Below, piece after piece: positions 45,522 to 57,538 of a stretch of DNA of 64,000 nt. Numbering within the stretch: position 1 is the stretch's first letter; every line of letters starts with the position of its first letter. A program made the translations under genes and the position numbers. This DNA is from Thozetella sp. PMI_491 (Eukaryota; Ascomycota; Sordariomycetes; Chaetosphaeriales; Chaetosphaeriaceae): positions 62,001 through 126,000 of the forward strand of contig MU270034.1 of assembly GCA_021432635.1 (NCBI GenBank). The letters run 5' to 3'. The notes below the pieces were generated by a model. It saw only the letters and a program-made list of their open reading frames with translations, was not told where the DNA came from and searched no databases.

Positions 45522-46310
45522 TGTCGAAGTATCACTAAGACCCTATAAAACGAGCAATGAATGGAAAACTCCAGACTTCGGTAATTCTGCAGGTAGCTCT
45601 AGTGAAATAGGGATGGCAAGGTGTCTGGGCTGAGGGGAGATCGTGCTTTTTTTTTGCGTTTAATCAAGAGAAGATCGCCTGGCTAATCTGCATTGGTTCC
45701 CAAAGGTCCTTCCAAGTTTTCTCTAGCCGTGCGCCACAGCGTAGGGCAACCCGACATAGCCGCATCGACGCCCATGTCCCCGCGACCTGCAGCTGTTTAA
45801 AATTCCCATAACGTTATTAGGGCCTTGTTAGGTGAAGATCCGGTTATGAATGGACATGCTACTACGGACAAGAGGCACTTGTAATTTATGCGGATGCTTA
45901 TAGGAATAGGGTATTTTTCCCGGCCTGTGTTGGTAGCCTGCAGCCGCCGCAACGGATAGGACTACGCGGCGAGAACAAAGGAACCTAGTTCGGCATTACA
46001 CCCCCTGCTTTAGCCGACCCAATCACTAAGAATGGACTCGGCAGGACCTTGGCAGGATGCATGCCGGCCGCGCTTGACTGTCGCTGCCTGGTGATGGAGT
46101 TGGCACATTTGAGCCGACTTGAGAAACGGCAGTTTCATGAAAGGATCGCTAGACATACTCAAGGGTGGGCCTGTCATATTTTCGGCCTGATATCGCTTAT
46201 ATTTTGTGGGATCCGTCTGAAGCTGCGAGTGTAACTCCGCTGTGGCTTACAATTTACTGCTGATATTTTTTGTTTCCCTTCTCTCCACTCCGTCAGAACT
46301 GAACATCAAT
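45522..46310. promoter_or_regulatory. 790-bp divergent upstream region of the peptidase-like and 7-TM genes
   Basis: The peptidase-like gene and the rhodopsin-like gene start on opposite sides. No gene or clear motif seen between them. Confidence 0.35.
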
Positions 46311-47517
46311 ATGTCTAGTGATTCCAAGGATGGGATCCTAGCTGTGTGCGGAAGCCTGTTGAGCCTATCAGGCCTTGCTGTCGGGCTTCGGTTTTATACG
46401 CGTAAAAAGCAGCGCGCGCCTATAATGGCCGATGATGTACTAGCTTTGATAAGTCTGGTAGGGGTTTACCTAAAGGCAGACGGTTCAATGAGAGGTGCTA
46501 AAATACTCCGGTGGCTCCAGATCTGTTTCGCTGCAGCTGCTTCAGTTGCCATTGCCAGCAAGTTACTCCTGGTTCCTGCCTCGGCCCTTTTACAACTCGA
46601 GGTATTAACCAAAGCACTCTTGCAGTGGCTCATTACCATATGATTGGCTACGCCCTCACAAGTATCGCATCGGGTGAACTAGCACTTAAGGTAGGCTACT
46701 AAATCAACCTTTTATCGTCTCAGTCTATAATTAACTTCCCCAGTTACAAATTGTATGGGATGTCTTGACCACTGCATCATTGGCTTGCGCTAAACTCTGC
46801 GCCCTGTTTTTCTACCGGCGAATATTCTATGTCGCCGGAAGGGTTTACTGGTTTAATATAGTTGTTCTTTATACTATTGCGGTTGTTGTTTTATGGCTCG
46901 TTGCCTTCCAGTTCTTGACTGGCTTTCAATGCGGCCTGCACTTTTCTGCACTCTGGGACGGTTCTTATCCACAGTACTGCACTATTTCATTTCCTTTCCT
47001 TTATGGTTTGTCGGTTTCAGACTTTATACTCGATATCTGGATCTTAGCCCTTCCGATTCCGTGTATCGTACGACTCAACGTACCGTGGGGGAAAAGGTTT
47101 GCGGTTCTGGGTGTATTTCTCATAACCCTTGTCTGCGTGTTTGCGTCTGGAGTTCGCATGATGCAGTATATTCAAATCGAAAGAAATGGGCCAGAATATT
47201 TAATTGAAGTTGACGAAGAGCGTAGGTGGCCCGACGTGTTCTGCTGCAGTCATGCTCCATGGCTAATCTAAGCTAACCATTTTGTGACAGGCGCGGTTAC
47301 TGTTTTCTTCTTTTACACTCTGTTGGAGATAGGTGTCTCCCTTGTAGCGGTTAATCTTCCAGTTCTGTGGTTCCTAGTAACCTCAATCACCCCCATTTTA
47401 CAAAGCATTTCCAATAAGCTTCCTATTTTCTCTCTCGGTAGCAGTGGTAGCGGGACTACTGCTGCTGGCGAGGGCCGGGACAACGACATACGAGCCAGTC
47501 TATCTTCGGTGAAGTAG
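46311..47517 (+). CDS. fungal rhodopsin-like 7-TM protein (PTH11-related family)
   Basis: A multi-exon membrane protein from the ATG at 46311. Helix 1 is GILAVCGSLLSLSGLAVGLRFYTR, followed by PIMADDVLALISLV. A probable GC-AG intron (46558-46601) leads to NQSTLAVAHYHMIGYALTS. After another intron comes QIVWDVLTTASLACAKLCAL and FFYRRIFYVAGRVYWFNIVV. Further helices include VVVLWLVAFQFLTGFQCGLHF, PFLYGLSVSDFILDIWILAL, FAVLGVFLITLVCVFASGVRM and, after the last intron, FFFYTLLEIGVSLVAVNLPVLW. This is the layout of the fungal rhodopsin-domain receptors, some of which sense surfaces or nutrients. The first two exon borders are uncertain: read-through of the first candidate intron stays in frame. No CFEM domain is present. 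Confidence 0.65.
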
Positions 47518-48533
47518 ACACCACTATACTGAATAAGTATCTGGCTCGCGATATGGAATCACAGAAGGTGGAACTTCATGCGCGGTGAGAGCGGCCAGTA
47601 TGAGCCAGTCCTGAAGCAACGGGAGCGTGTCATACGGAGATAATTCTCTTGGACTATAATACTTCCATGGCAGCGAGGAGGCTCTTCCATAGTCTGTTTC
47701 AGCGAGGGAGATGACAGGAATTTATTTGAATGATTCATAGTCGTTATAATTGAGGCTTCCGCACAGATAAATCTAACATTGTCTGATTTGCTATGAAGCT
47801 CTCGCAGCTTCTCTGTGTCTCCTACATCTTTCCGCTTGAAAAGCATGCGCAATGCGCAAGCAGCAAAAAATTCATTTCGATGTTTCGTCCCTCTATGTTT
47901 TAATTAACAAAATAATATTAAGATGTTAAGATAATAAATAAGAGGATAGCCTTGCCGGCTAGTTGCCTTATAGGTCAAATAATAGTTAACTGCCTCTATA
48001 CAAGCATCATCCGCCCCCTTAAAATTACAACATACAGTTTAGACATCCATCTAGAGGCTAAGCTAGCACAAAAAGCAACATAAACTCAAACAGTACGGCT
48101 GTCTCCTCTTATGGGCTGGCTTCTTAGTCTAAAGTAGAGCCGTCTTCTCATTCCCCAAACCCGGGCCACTTGTGAATTTAAAATACCTTTACTCGGGTTG
48201 AACAAGACATATGAATTAGTTTCGGGGAGAGATTATCTAGGTAGTTATAAGGGCTTTCAGGCACAGGCCGGCAGTTGGGTACTAGCTGAGCATGTCAGCC
48301 GCACAACTCGGCGGAGGCGAGGCAACAATAAGGACAGCTACTACAATTTGGTTTCGCTTCTGACACCAATAGCGCACGAAGTTCCGGTTACGTCGGGGAT
48401 TAGAAATCTGCACGCCACGCGGGTGCAGCCGTCTTGGCAATGACAGGGGGCGGGACAAGCGTAGTAGCCTTGACGCATCAGACCCAGCTTCTATCTGCTC
48501 ACACCACCACCTCCTCCTCCCGAAAGATCCCGC
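47518..48533. other. AT-rich spacer, no gene seen
   Basis: Contains an AT-rich block near 47880-48010 with many stops, resembling mutated repeat DNA. No coding sequence recognised. Confidence 0.35.
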
Positions 48534-49482
48534 TTAGTTGTCTCCAACTAAGGGTCTAAACTCTTTGGCATAGCTCTCCCATTCTTTAATTTGCGCGTCG
48601 CCCAACCCAATAACCTCATCGAATCGTCTCAACGCGGCTAAATCCTCAGCCATATGCTCTTCACTTGTTGTTCCGTTCACAACCCTCATAGTGCCGTCTA
48701 AGCCTTTAAGGACAAGCAAGTATAGTGTCGCTTGCTTGCTTAATCCCAGCATTCCTGCTGCCTTTCCCACGACTTCCGACCCTTGGAGATCATTTCCCTT
48801 GAGTATCCTATGCGCCTGAAACATGATGCCTCGTTCGGCGCAAAACTGCCGCGTCTTTACCTCATACCCCTTATCGGGATGAAACCGCAGCTGCACAGCA
48901 CTAGGCTTGACCGTGGCAACCTCACAAAGCTGCTCTATCGTGTGAGTATGGGCATTGGAGATGCCGAGCGCCCGTATCTTGTGCGGCACGAACGACTCGA
49001 GGACTCTCCATGCACGAAGTGTGTCGGCAAATTCTGGATAAGGCGAATGGAGGAGTATGCAGTCAATGTAGCTGGACTCGTCGTTGTCCACGTCCGGGCG
49101 CAGGTTCCAGAGCGAGGATGCCACGGATTCACGCACTTGATCCTCGAGGTCTTTGCTCAAATCATACGGACAGGTCTCGGGATCCTGGGCAGTCGGACGC
49201 GAGAATTTGGTTTGGATCTGTGAGAATCGTGAGAAATGCATCATCGGTTGATGGGAAGCTTAGGAGCCGTACATGGAACGCTTCTCGTCCAGGTACTAGA
49301 CCCTTGGCCAGTGCCTCGCGAATAGCTTCGCCGACTAGATCTTCGCGGTAGTGCCTCGGCTGATTTGCCGTGTCGAAGCAAACAAAACCTGCCTTAATAG
49401 CGCTAGCAGTGCAGGCGGTGGTACGTTCTCTCTTCCAGGCCGTACCGTAAATAAAGCCAACGTGCCGTTCCTGCTGCGCCAT
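48534..49482 (-). CDS. aldo/keto reductase
   Basis: Exons 49482-49273 and 49217-48534 give 297 aa. The catalytic tetrad is complete: Asp in GFVCFDTANQPRHYRED, Tyr in the same segment, Lys in IQTKFSRP directly after the intron, and His in YIDCILLHSPYPEF. The (beta/alpha)8 pattern continues with KIRALGISNAHTHTIEQLCE, KPSAVQLRFHPDKGYEVKTR and FCAERGIMFQAHRILKGND. The C-terminal NADPH-binding region (VVNGTTSEEHMAEDLAALRRF) replaces the common IPG/S-K-S-x-x-x-R-I; the VNGTTS loop suggests a divergent subfamily. Soluble, NAD(P)H-dependent carbonyl reduction of an unknown substrate. The start at 49482 is the first ATG of the frame. Decayed DNA lies upstream. Confidence 0.87.
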
Positions 49483-50790
49483 GCTGCTTGCTCTTCCGAG
49501 TGTCCCGCTATTGCCTGAGAATCAACGGTGCTTCAATAGGCAAGAGACTTGGCATAATGACGCCCCGTGTCATGCCAAGACCATATAAAGGATTAGCTTA
49601 TCTGCGGGGGTGGCAGTGCCAGATTTTATGGAGCTTGGTGCCTAATACAGCAGATGCATTCTAGAGGCGCAGCATGCGACCATAAGCTTAGTAGATCGGG
49701 ATGTCTAGAAGGCCACCCGCTCTCTACGATCCTAGTATCGAGATGCGAAAACCTAATGATAACGCAGAGTCTGCGTCGACTAGCGCGGACATCTCTGCGC
49801 GGCTGGGGCAACTTGATACGAGACGCGAATGGGCTCGGCTGGAGCTGAGCAGCCGCTCGCCGGCCCAGAAACAGTTACCCTCAGTTAAAATACTATATTA
49901 TTCTCAAAGCAACTCAGAGATCTTCAACCAAGATAAAAGAATATAGTCTTCCCGAAATAACAGGTGTCCCTTTTGAGTCGTACCGAGTTCTATTTCCGCG
50001 CCTAGCTATTTATTAACGAGGTGCCTCCTACACAAGAACCCTGAAGGATAGTGTTACCTAGGTACAGTCCCCTCTATGCGAGGAAGGTGTGCCAGCTATT
50101 AGTAGATAATGGTGGCTAGGGTGTAGGAGACCAGGTCCCAGTCGCAGGTCCGTTACAAACTTGGCGACTTCGAGTACGAGACCAGCTAGCCTTCTATAAT
50201 ATTATTGTCCGAATTAACGAACTAAATGATGAGCTACGGCCTGATCATCAGTCTTCAGTCCTCCTTCGGTGACACGAGCTGTTAATATTACCTGTTTAGG
50301 TAACCAATTCATGGCTGAGCCGCGCAGCAGTATATTAAGTCATATGAAAATAAAAAACGCATCAAAGAGGCAAAGACCCCTAGTGTTCTTCCTGGTTACA
50401 TGCTCGAGTCTCACAGATTACACCTCCGTCAATAGGCGAAGATGCAACCCATCGGCTTGCAATTTTATTGGCGCCTTCAATCATTCGAACTTTTGTATTG
50501 TGGACTCCTGCCGGCAGCTATAGTGACCTAATCGTAGTCGATCCTTCAATATCCATATTAGCCAAGCATAGCTGCCTCGCTGTGCCTCATTTAATGTGCA
50601 CGTTCAGATCCTATATACCATTCTAGACGTCCAAGATCTAACGCTCACTATGTTATGCCGTAAATTCTCGTTCACCTTTCGGGCTTTTGTTCGGTGACTT
50701 CTTTTTATATCTCTATTTTCCCTCTCGGTCACTCCAAGTGATACCAAGCGCTCAATCGATACTTGAGGATCATCCCACGACTAATGAACA
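49483..50790. other. spacer; one unassigned 81-codon ORF
   Basis: A plus-strand ATG frame at 49701-49946 (MSRRPPALYDPSIEMRKPND...) shows no recognised domain and is bracketed by stop-rich DNA. The rest (to 50790) holds AT-rich patches and CT-rich leader sequence before the DUF6536 gene. Confidence 0.3.
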
Positions 50791-53087
50791 ATGCTCGGCT
50801 GGCCCACTGCCGTGAAGTTCAATACAGGGGTTGTCACGACGGTGTCGGCTGCTCTATTATCCTCCCTAATAGCCGCCACCGATAGAGCTGGAGGCATTCA
50901 GAAACCTCTTACCTTATACACCGGATCTTGTGAGGAGGATGTAAGTCGAATGAACGTCGGTCTGCATCTGCTGCTGAACGTCATCTCGACAGCCGTTCTT
51001 GCTTCTTCCAATTTCTTTATGCAGATTCTCAATGCTCCGAGCCGCTCGGAGCTCGATAAAGCTCACTCTAGAGGGGTTTGGATGGCTATTGGTGTTAGCT
51101 CAGTCCATAATATCTTCAGGGTTTCCTGGTGGAAATCTTTTCTCTGGCTTGGGTTCTTTATCACCTCGGTCCCAGTACACTTCCTGTTCAACAGTATCAT
51201 ATTCGAAATCGACAACCGGGTCTCTCAATATGACTTGACGATCGCGGCTGCCTCGTTCACCCAGGGTAATGCCTTCTTTCCTCCAGGGGCAAGCCTTATT
51301 ACTGCAGGAGATAACTACCTGGGCGACGCGAGCTACAATTCCACAGCTACACAGATATCAAATACGACCAAATTATCCGACATGGTCGGATACGGTGATA
51401 TTTTGAACCCACTGGAATATAAAAACATCAGCTCTGGGATAAGCAGCAAGATCTCCGGCATAGTAAAAGACTCAGCTAAGTGGGATATGTTAGAGGCACA
51501 GCCCTGCATGGATGAGTTTACAACTTGCGGCGGCTTAAGGCGGCATCGCGACGTTGTTGTTATAGTGCAGGGGAAGGGTTGAACTCCTTCCTCTGTCTGG
51601 AACTTAAGCAACGAAGAGTTAGTATTCTGGGACGACTTTATGCCAAGGGACCATTTAAACTCCCTTTGGTACCATGGGTCCTGCAGAATGTTTCAATTGG
51701 TCCCAGGAAGTCGCGAAGTTTGCGAGAATAGCTGCAACGAGACCCTTTCCCGCCACACGAAGGACGGCCAATGGTTCATTATACCCAACCCATCTCCCGT
51801 GCATCCCCTTTATGGGAAGTCTCCAGCTCCCCTAGAGCATGAGAATACCTACAACAAGCTCAACGTCTCGTACTGTCTCGCTAAGCGAATCGATGCCGAG
51901 TGTAAGGTCGTCCTATCTACCGCTTTACTCTTATCAGTCACACTATCAATCATTACAAAGGCCTTTCTCTGCGGCCTGACTTTGTTCACCCTAGACCCAG
52001 CACACTCCCTTGTTACGCCTGGAGATGTTCTGGAGTCGTATATTTGCATTCCTTGCACCAGGACATTAGGATTATGCAATGCAGGTTTAGATGAGCTTCG
52101 CATGCGGGTAATGGTACCTGGGCCTCGACGATGGGTCTCCTCCCCTTTCAGAAATTACGCGGAGCTGGTACCAAAATCCGTGTGGGCCTTAGCTCTTATA
52201 TTGCTAGGTGTTCTTATGTCCTTCTTTGCCCCGATCGCAAGCAGAACACCAACAGGGGCAGCCCCGAAACTCTAATGAGTGGTCTACCATTGTATCACGC
52301 TATTCTGCTAGCGAACAGTCCTCATCTACTTCTTTCTCTATGCTACCTCGCATTTAACAATATCTTGACGCGTTTCGCGGCAGGCAGGGAGTGGGCGTTG
52401 ATGAGCCGCAATTATCATGGCCTCCGTGTCACCAAGCCAAAGGGCCGTCAAATTTCGACATATCGGCTCCAGCTGCCTTACCTGTTTAGTATCCCGTTAA
52501 TTACTTATAACGTGTTACTTCACTGGAATCTCTCTAATACCATCTACACGACTATCTCGACGGGCGATTATTTTATAGGGCGATTAAGCTCCATATCAGA
52601 TAATAACCTGCCTCCTCAAACCAATGTATCAATCAACTATTCTGCTACCTCCTTCGGCATCTTACTAGGTTTTGCGGTCCCCTTATTTATCCTTCCCCTC
52701 GTCTCTACTCTCTGGAAACTTCGAGGGAATTCATTGCCAGTCGGAATCAACTCTCTGGCCTTCTCAGCAGCATGTCATATATCCCCATTGGCTAAGCCCG
52801 ACGCCTCTCAATCACCGTCAGTACCAGCAGTGGAAGATATCGAGCCAGACAGGAATAATATATGCCTAGCACAAGACAAAGGCTTAAATAGTTCTGATAC
52901 CGACGATATTAGCACTAAAACAAGGCTAGAAAAGATTTCCCAGTCCAAGCTTAAATGGGGGGTTGTCGAGATGCCTCCAACATGGCACCAGGAGTATGCA
53001 TCCTTTGGACGGCCGGTTGGCCATATCAGCCTCGGGACAACGCAAGATAAGATAGAGTTGCCATTGGCGGGTCACTGGTATGCATAG
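50791..53087 (+). pseudogene. DUF6536 multi-pass membrane protein gene with stop and frameshift
   Basis: From 50791 the frame reads LGWPTAVKFNTGVVTTVSAA, TLYTGSCEEDVSRMNVGLHL, LLNVISTAVLASSNFFMQIL and SRGVWMAIGVSSVHNIFRVS, the DUF6536 domain of a large fungal integral membrane family of unknown role. It continues in the same frame past a TGA at 51580-51582 (VQGKG-stop-TPSSVWNLSNEELVFW). The helical part reaches KSVWALALILLGVLMSFFAPI, ending at a stop at 52273-52275. Continuation (PLYHAILLANSPHLLLSLCY, LAFNNILTRFAAGREWALMS, KGRQISTYRLQLPYLFSIPL) needs a +1 shift near 52250 and then runs to 53087. The first stop could be a Trp codon changed by G to A. No intron with usable borders explains the shift. 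Two separate lesions make a pseudogene likely, though coding quality between them is excellent, so decay is recent. Confidence 0.75.
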
Positions 53088-53236
53088 GGCGAGTATTCTA
53101 GGTCTATGTACCTGGGTTGGGGCAGACTCTTAATAAGATTACCTTGTTTTCGCACTCAGTCTCTCAATGCCACCAGAAATGAGAAAACACGCTAGTAAAA
53201 CAAAGTAAGGTAGAGAGTATCCCACATACTTCTAGC

Positions 53237-56200
53237 CTACGCGGATTCACCTATACTCTGTATCATCGCTACAGTTCCACTTGCAACACCATGGAACCTC
53301 TTCTTTGCCTGTCCACCCAGTGTCGTCGCCAATCTATTGCTGCTTCCCGGGACACCCCATCCTCCTCCACCAGGGCTTTGGATGACAATCCGATCTCCTT
53401 TATGCATTTGTGCCGTATTCTTTCCTCCAAAGTTGATCGTCCTGCCGTTCTTCTTGACCCACAGATTCACGCCTCTCTTTCCATCGCTGCCACCGTTCAT
53501 CCCGTACGGCGCGAAGGCCCTCCTTTCACTCAGAATACTCACTTGAATAGGCAGGCTAAATTCCAGATCACGAATGATCCCGTCACCGCCAGGATGCTGC
53601 CCGGCCCCACCGCTATTCTCCCGGAGGCAGAACTGCCGGAGGATGACGGGGTAGCGACGCTCTAGGATTTCGGGATCCGTGATGCGCGTGTTGGTCATAT
53701 TGGTGTGCACTCCCGATACGCCATCCCAGGTCGGTCCTCCGCCAGCCCCGCCGCATATCGTTTCGTAGTAACCAAACCCGTTCTCGGGATCATCTGTTCC
53801 AAACGTGAGATTATTCATGCACCCCTGGGATGCGGCGCACGCGCCGAACGCTTTATAGATAACGTCCACGATTCGCTGTGACGTCAATACGTTTCCTGCG
53901 CAGACGGCGGCCGCCTCAGACGGCTTGAGGAGCGACTCGTCGGGAATGATAGCTGTGATAGGCTTTATAGCGCCCTGGTTAAGTGGGATCTCTGTGTTTA
54001 CCATGCAGCGCAGAGCAAAGAGGATTGACGAGTTGGAGATGGCTATCGGCGCGTTCCAGTTGCCTTGAGAACCCAGTTTAGCGAGGCCGTCCCGGCGATG
54101 GAGGTAGTTTGGGAGTATATTACCATGCGCCTCGGGGCCCGTTCCAGTGAAATCGAAAATGGCACCACCAGTGTCAGGATCGATGGTTACCTTGAGCTGG
54201 ATGGGCGTACCATCATCCATGTAGTCTATGGCCTCGAGAGGCTTGCCGTTCGTCGACTTGTGGATGCGTTTCAGCATATCGCGGACCGCGAGCTCGGCAG
54301 CTCCGATGATTTCTCCCACTTCCACGGGTCAGCGTTGCATTTCCGACGAATCACACAGGTACTCACTGTAGAACTGTACGACCTCTAGCCCATATTCGGA
54401 GATCAGTCCGTGGATCAGCTGGCTGGCGCGATGGTTTGCAGCAGCCTGGGCCTTGATGTCGGATATATTATCCCTGAGGCATCGAGTACCACTCGCTCCA
54501 GGTAACCTACCCGGAGCTAGGAGCATCTCGGTCAACTCTTTCTCTTTGAATAATCCTCCCTCGATAACTTTAAAGGCCTTGATTACGGCGCCCTCTTCCC
54601 ATAACTCCTTCGAGTTGGGAGGCATAGAACCAGGTAGAATTCCGCCTACGTCTGCGTGATGTCCTCTCGATGCCGTCCAAAAGATGATATTCTTGCCATC
54701 CGCATCGAAGACAGGGGTGATAACCGTCATATCGGGGAGATGCACACCGCCAGCTACCGGGCTGTTGCTGAGAATCACGTCACCGGGACGCAAGTCCTTG
54801 CCCCAATACTCGATCTGCCACTTTACCGCGAACGCCATCGATCCGATCATGGCGGGGACGTGGGGCGCATTCGCTACCAGACCGCCATCGGGCCCGAAGA
54901 CTGTGCAGCTGAAGTCTAGGCGCTCTTTGATGTTGGTACTGACGGCCGTCTTCTGTAAAGCCCGGCCGGCCTGCTCAGCCACCCCCATAAATCGGTGGCC
55001 AAAAATGGAGAGCTGAATGGGATCGGCGTGGCAAACAGATAGAGTCTCTTTCTTTATAGTCGAAACCTCAATTACCACATTGTTCGTCAGTACGGTAGCC
55101 GTAGCACCCGGGGTGACCAATATGGTCTGCTTGTTGTCCATGATCAGGGCCGGCCCAGCAACCAGCGAGCCAGGGAGGAGGTCAGGGAGGCTATGCATGG
55201 GCGAAGAGACCCACCCGAGCTCCTTGAAGTAGAGGTCTCGGGTCTCTTTTGCATTGGTCGCAGCGAAGAATGAAAGAGTGCTGAGCTCAGCCTTCCATGG
55301 CTTTTCGACTTCGACGATGCTAGAACCAACACACCGGACCCTGTATTCATCAACTATCACATCGCGGTCGATGGGGAGGAAGCCAAATTGTTGTTGGTGG
55401 GCCTCTTTGAAGGCTTCTAGAAAATCCCCGGAGTCAGGTGGCTGCTGGATCATTAGTGGTGTGTCGCTGCCGTGAAAACGCATGTTGAGATATCTCTCGG
55501 GCCTGATGCGGGATTTGTCAATCCCTTGCTTCAGCAATGCTGAGATCGTCTTTTCTTGAAGGCTGTCGAGCTCGACATTGAATGTAGGGAGTTTATCCTC
55601 GGAATAGCTTAAAGCGGATGGGCTGCGCTCTTCGTGCGCGACATCTGCGAGCGCCATGCCGTAGGCGGATAAGACAGAAGAGTATTTGTGGATGAGCACA
55701 CGAGAGATACCTAGTTTTTTCGCAATGTCGCAAGCGTGCTGGCCGCCGGCACCGCCGAAAGATGCGAGGTTGTGGCGGCTGGCGTCGTAGCCCCTAGCCT
55801 CCGTCAGGGTGCGAATAGGTCGACACATCGATTCATTCGCAACGTCGAGGAATCTGCCACCTTTATTAATTCTTCATCCCTCAAGAATGGGGCATGTCTA
55901 TCATACCCTGCTGCCACTTCCTCCACTGTCAATTTTGCAGCTGCATCTTGGTTGATCTGTTCGGTAATCTCTTCAAAGAGCTTTCTGCTAGCTTCGATAT
56001 CTAGCGGCAAGTCTTCGTTCGGCCCGAATATCTTAGGGAAGAACTCAGGCCTTAGGCGGCCGAGCAAAAGGTTGGCGTCAGTTACTGTCAAAGGGCCGCC
56101 CTTTCTGTAACAAGCTGGGCCGGGATGCGCCGAGGCGCTCTCTGGGCCGACTTTGAACATGCCGGCTTCCCAAGTCAGGATGCTTCCGCCGCCAGCCGCC

Positions 56201-57538
56201 ACCGTGTTGATGTCTAGCTGTGGGCTCTGAATAGTCACCCCGGCCGTTGTAGTTTCGAAGATTTGTTCGAGCTTGCCAGCATACCTAGATTATGCACTCA
56301 GCCACCTTGATTCTGCCGGGAACGTACGGCACAAAGCCGGGCAGTAGGACACACCTTGACACGTCTGTGCTTGTGCCGCCCATGTCAAACCCAATGACAG
56401 GAGTTTGATCATTATCATCGTATGCCGTTCTTGCATACCCGACGCAACCTCCCGCGGGTCCTGAGAGTATCGCTCGCAGACCTGAGAGCCCCGAAAATTC
56501 GACCAACCCTCCATCGCTCTGCATAAATTCACATCGACAGCCACTCGTTCTGAAGTTCTCGAAGCCGCTCTCGAAGCTTTCGATGTATCGCTTGATCTCC
56601 GGAGTCAGGTAGGCATCCGCGGTAGAAGAATTGCCCCGAGAAACAATCTTGACGGTGGGGGATAACTCAGCACTGAGGGAGATGTGCGTGAAGCCGACAT
56701 CCCTTGCTATCTTTCCTACGGCATCTTCGTGGTCGCGGAACGTGTAGCTGTGCATGAGGCATATGGCGATAGAGCGGTACCCTTGGTCGTATGCCTCCTG
56801 AAGGCTCTTTTTCGTAGATTTGAGATCGATAGGCTCTAGTATCCGTACAACTTCACCCGTGACGCCTTTGATCAGTGCCGCATCTGATCCCATGTCTATC
56901 TTTTGGGGTACCTTCCGTTCGCTCCATGCCTCGAGTGTCACCCTTTCTTGGATTTCGACAACCTTTGAGTATAGGACATCTGGCTTGGATATGGTCATGT
57001 CAAATAGCTTTGGCCTCGATTGATTGCCAATATGTAGTAGATCCTTCAAGCTGTCAGCAGAGAGTTGGTTCCCAAGGCACGGATCTCCAAGGTAGTAGAC
57101 TTTTATACCTTTAGCCCTTTGGTGACGGCGAAGACAGTTCTTTCACCCTTTCTCTCGAGAAGGGCATTAGTGGCTACTGTCGTGCCCATTTTTATTGATT
57201 CTTGCACATCAGCGACGAGATCCGCTTAAATAAAGTTGTTCGGTTGGCTTACCAACGCCTTGCAGGGAGATATTCTGTCCCTTTGGATAAGGCTTCCCAG
57301 TAGCAGCTTCTAACACTCTTCGGATTGCCTCGACGGGGGCATCTGAGTAGTTGGCTGGGTCTACGGACAATAACTTGATGAGTATGTCATCCTTGCCAGG
57401 AACTGCTGCCACGCACTGGGTAAAAGACGGTCAGTAAGCGTGACTGATCCTCTGTCTTGAGTAACTCACGTCGGTGAATGTGCCACCGCGGTCTATGGCT
57501 ATGCGAATACCACGGCTTGGCTCAAGAGACAGGTCCAT
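53237..57538 (-). CDS. 5-oxoprolinase/hydantoinase-type ATP-dependent amidohydrolase (copy 2)
   Basis: About eight introns and roughly 1,300 aa from the ATG at 57538. It begins [14 protein letters not shown], then [39 protein letters not shown] and [89 protein letters not shown] and [20 protein letters not shown] follow. Hydantoinase B starts at [20 protein letters not shown] and ends [12 protein letters not shown]. The intron near 55870-55915 restores the family sequence [13 protein letters not shown] 60-base intron at 54064-54123 is a multiple of three without a stop, so its retention would still give a full-length protein. Clearly related to the copy at 33-37 kb but divergent throughout; intron positions differ. 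Predicted cytosolic ring-opening amidohydrolase, substrate unknown. Confidence 0.87.

Noticed and set aside
49701-49946. 81-codon plus-strand ORF
   Set aside because: Starts with ATG and has fair codon variety, but no domain, no signal peptide and stop-rich flanks; not enough to call a gene.
51583-51639. an intron to explain the DUF6536 stop
   Set aside because: The homologous reading continues in the same frame directly across the TGA, leaving no missing or extra residues for an intron.
52205-52240. a short GT-AG intron to explain the DUF6536 frame change
   Set aside because: The only candidate is ~34 bases, below the size of the other introns here, and would remove conserved membrane sequence.
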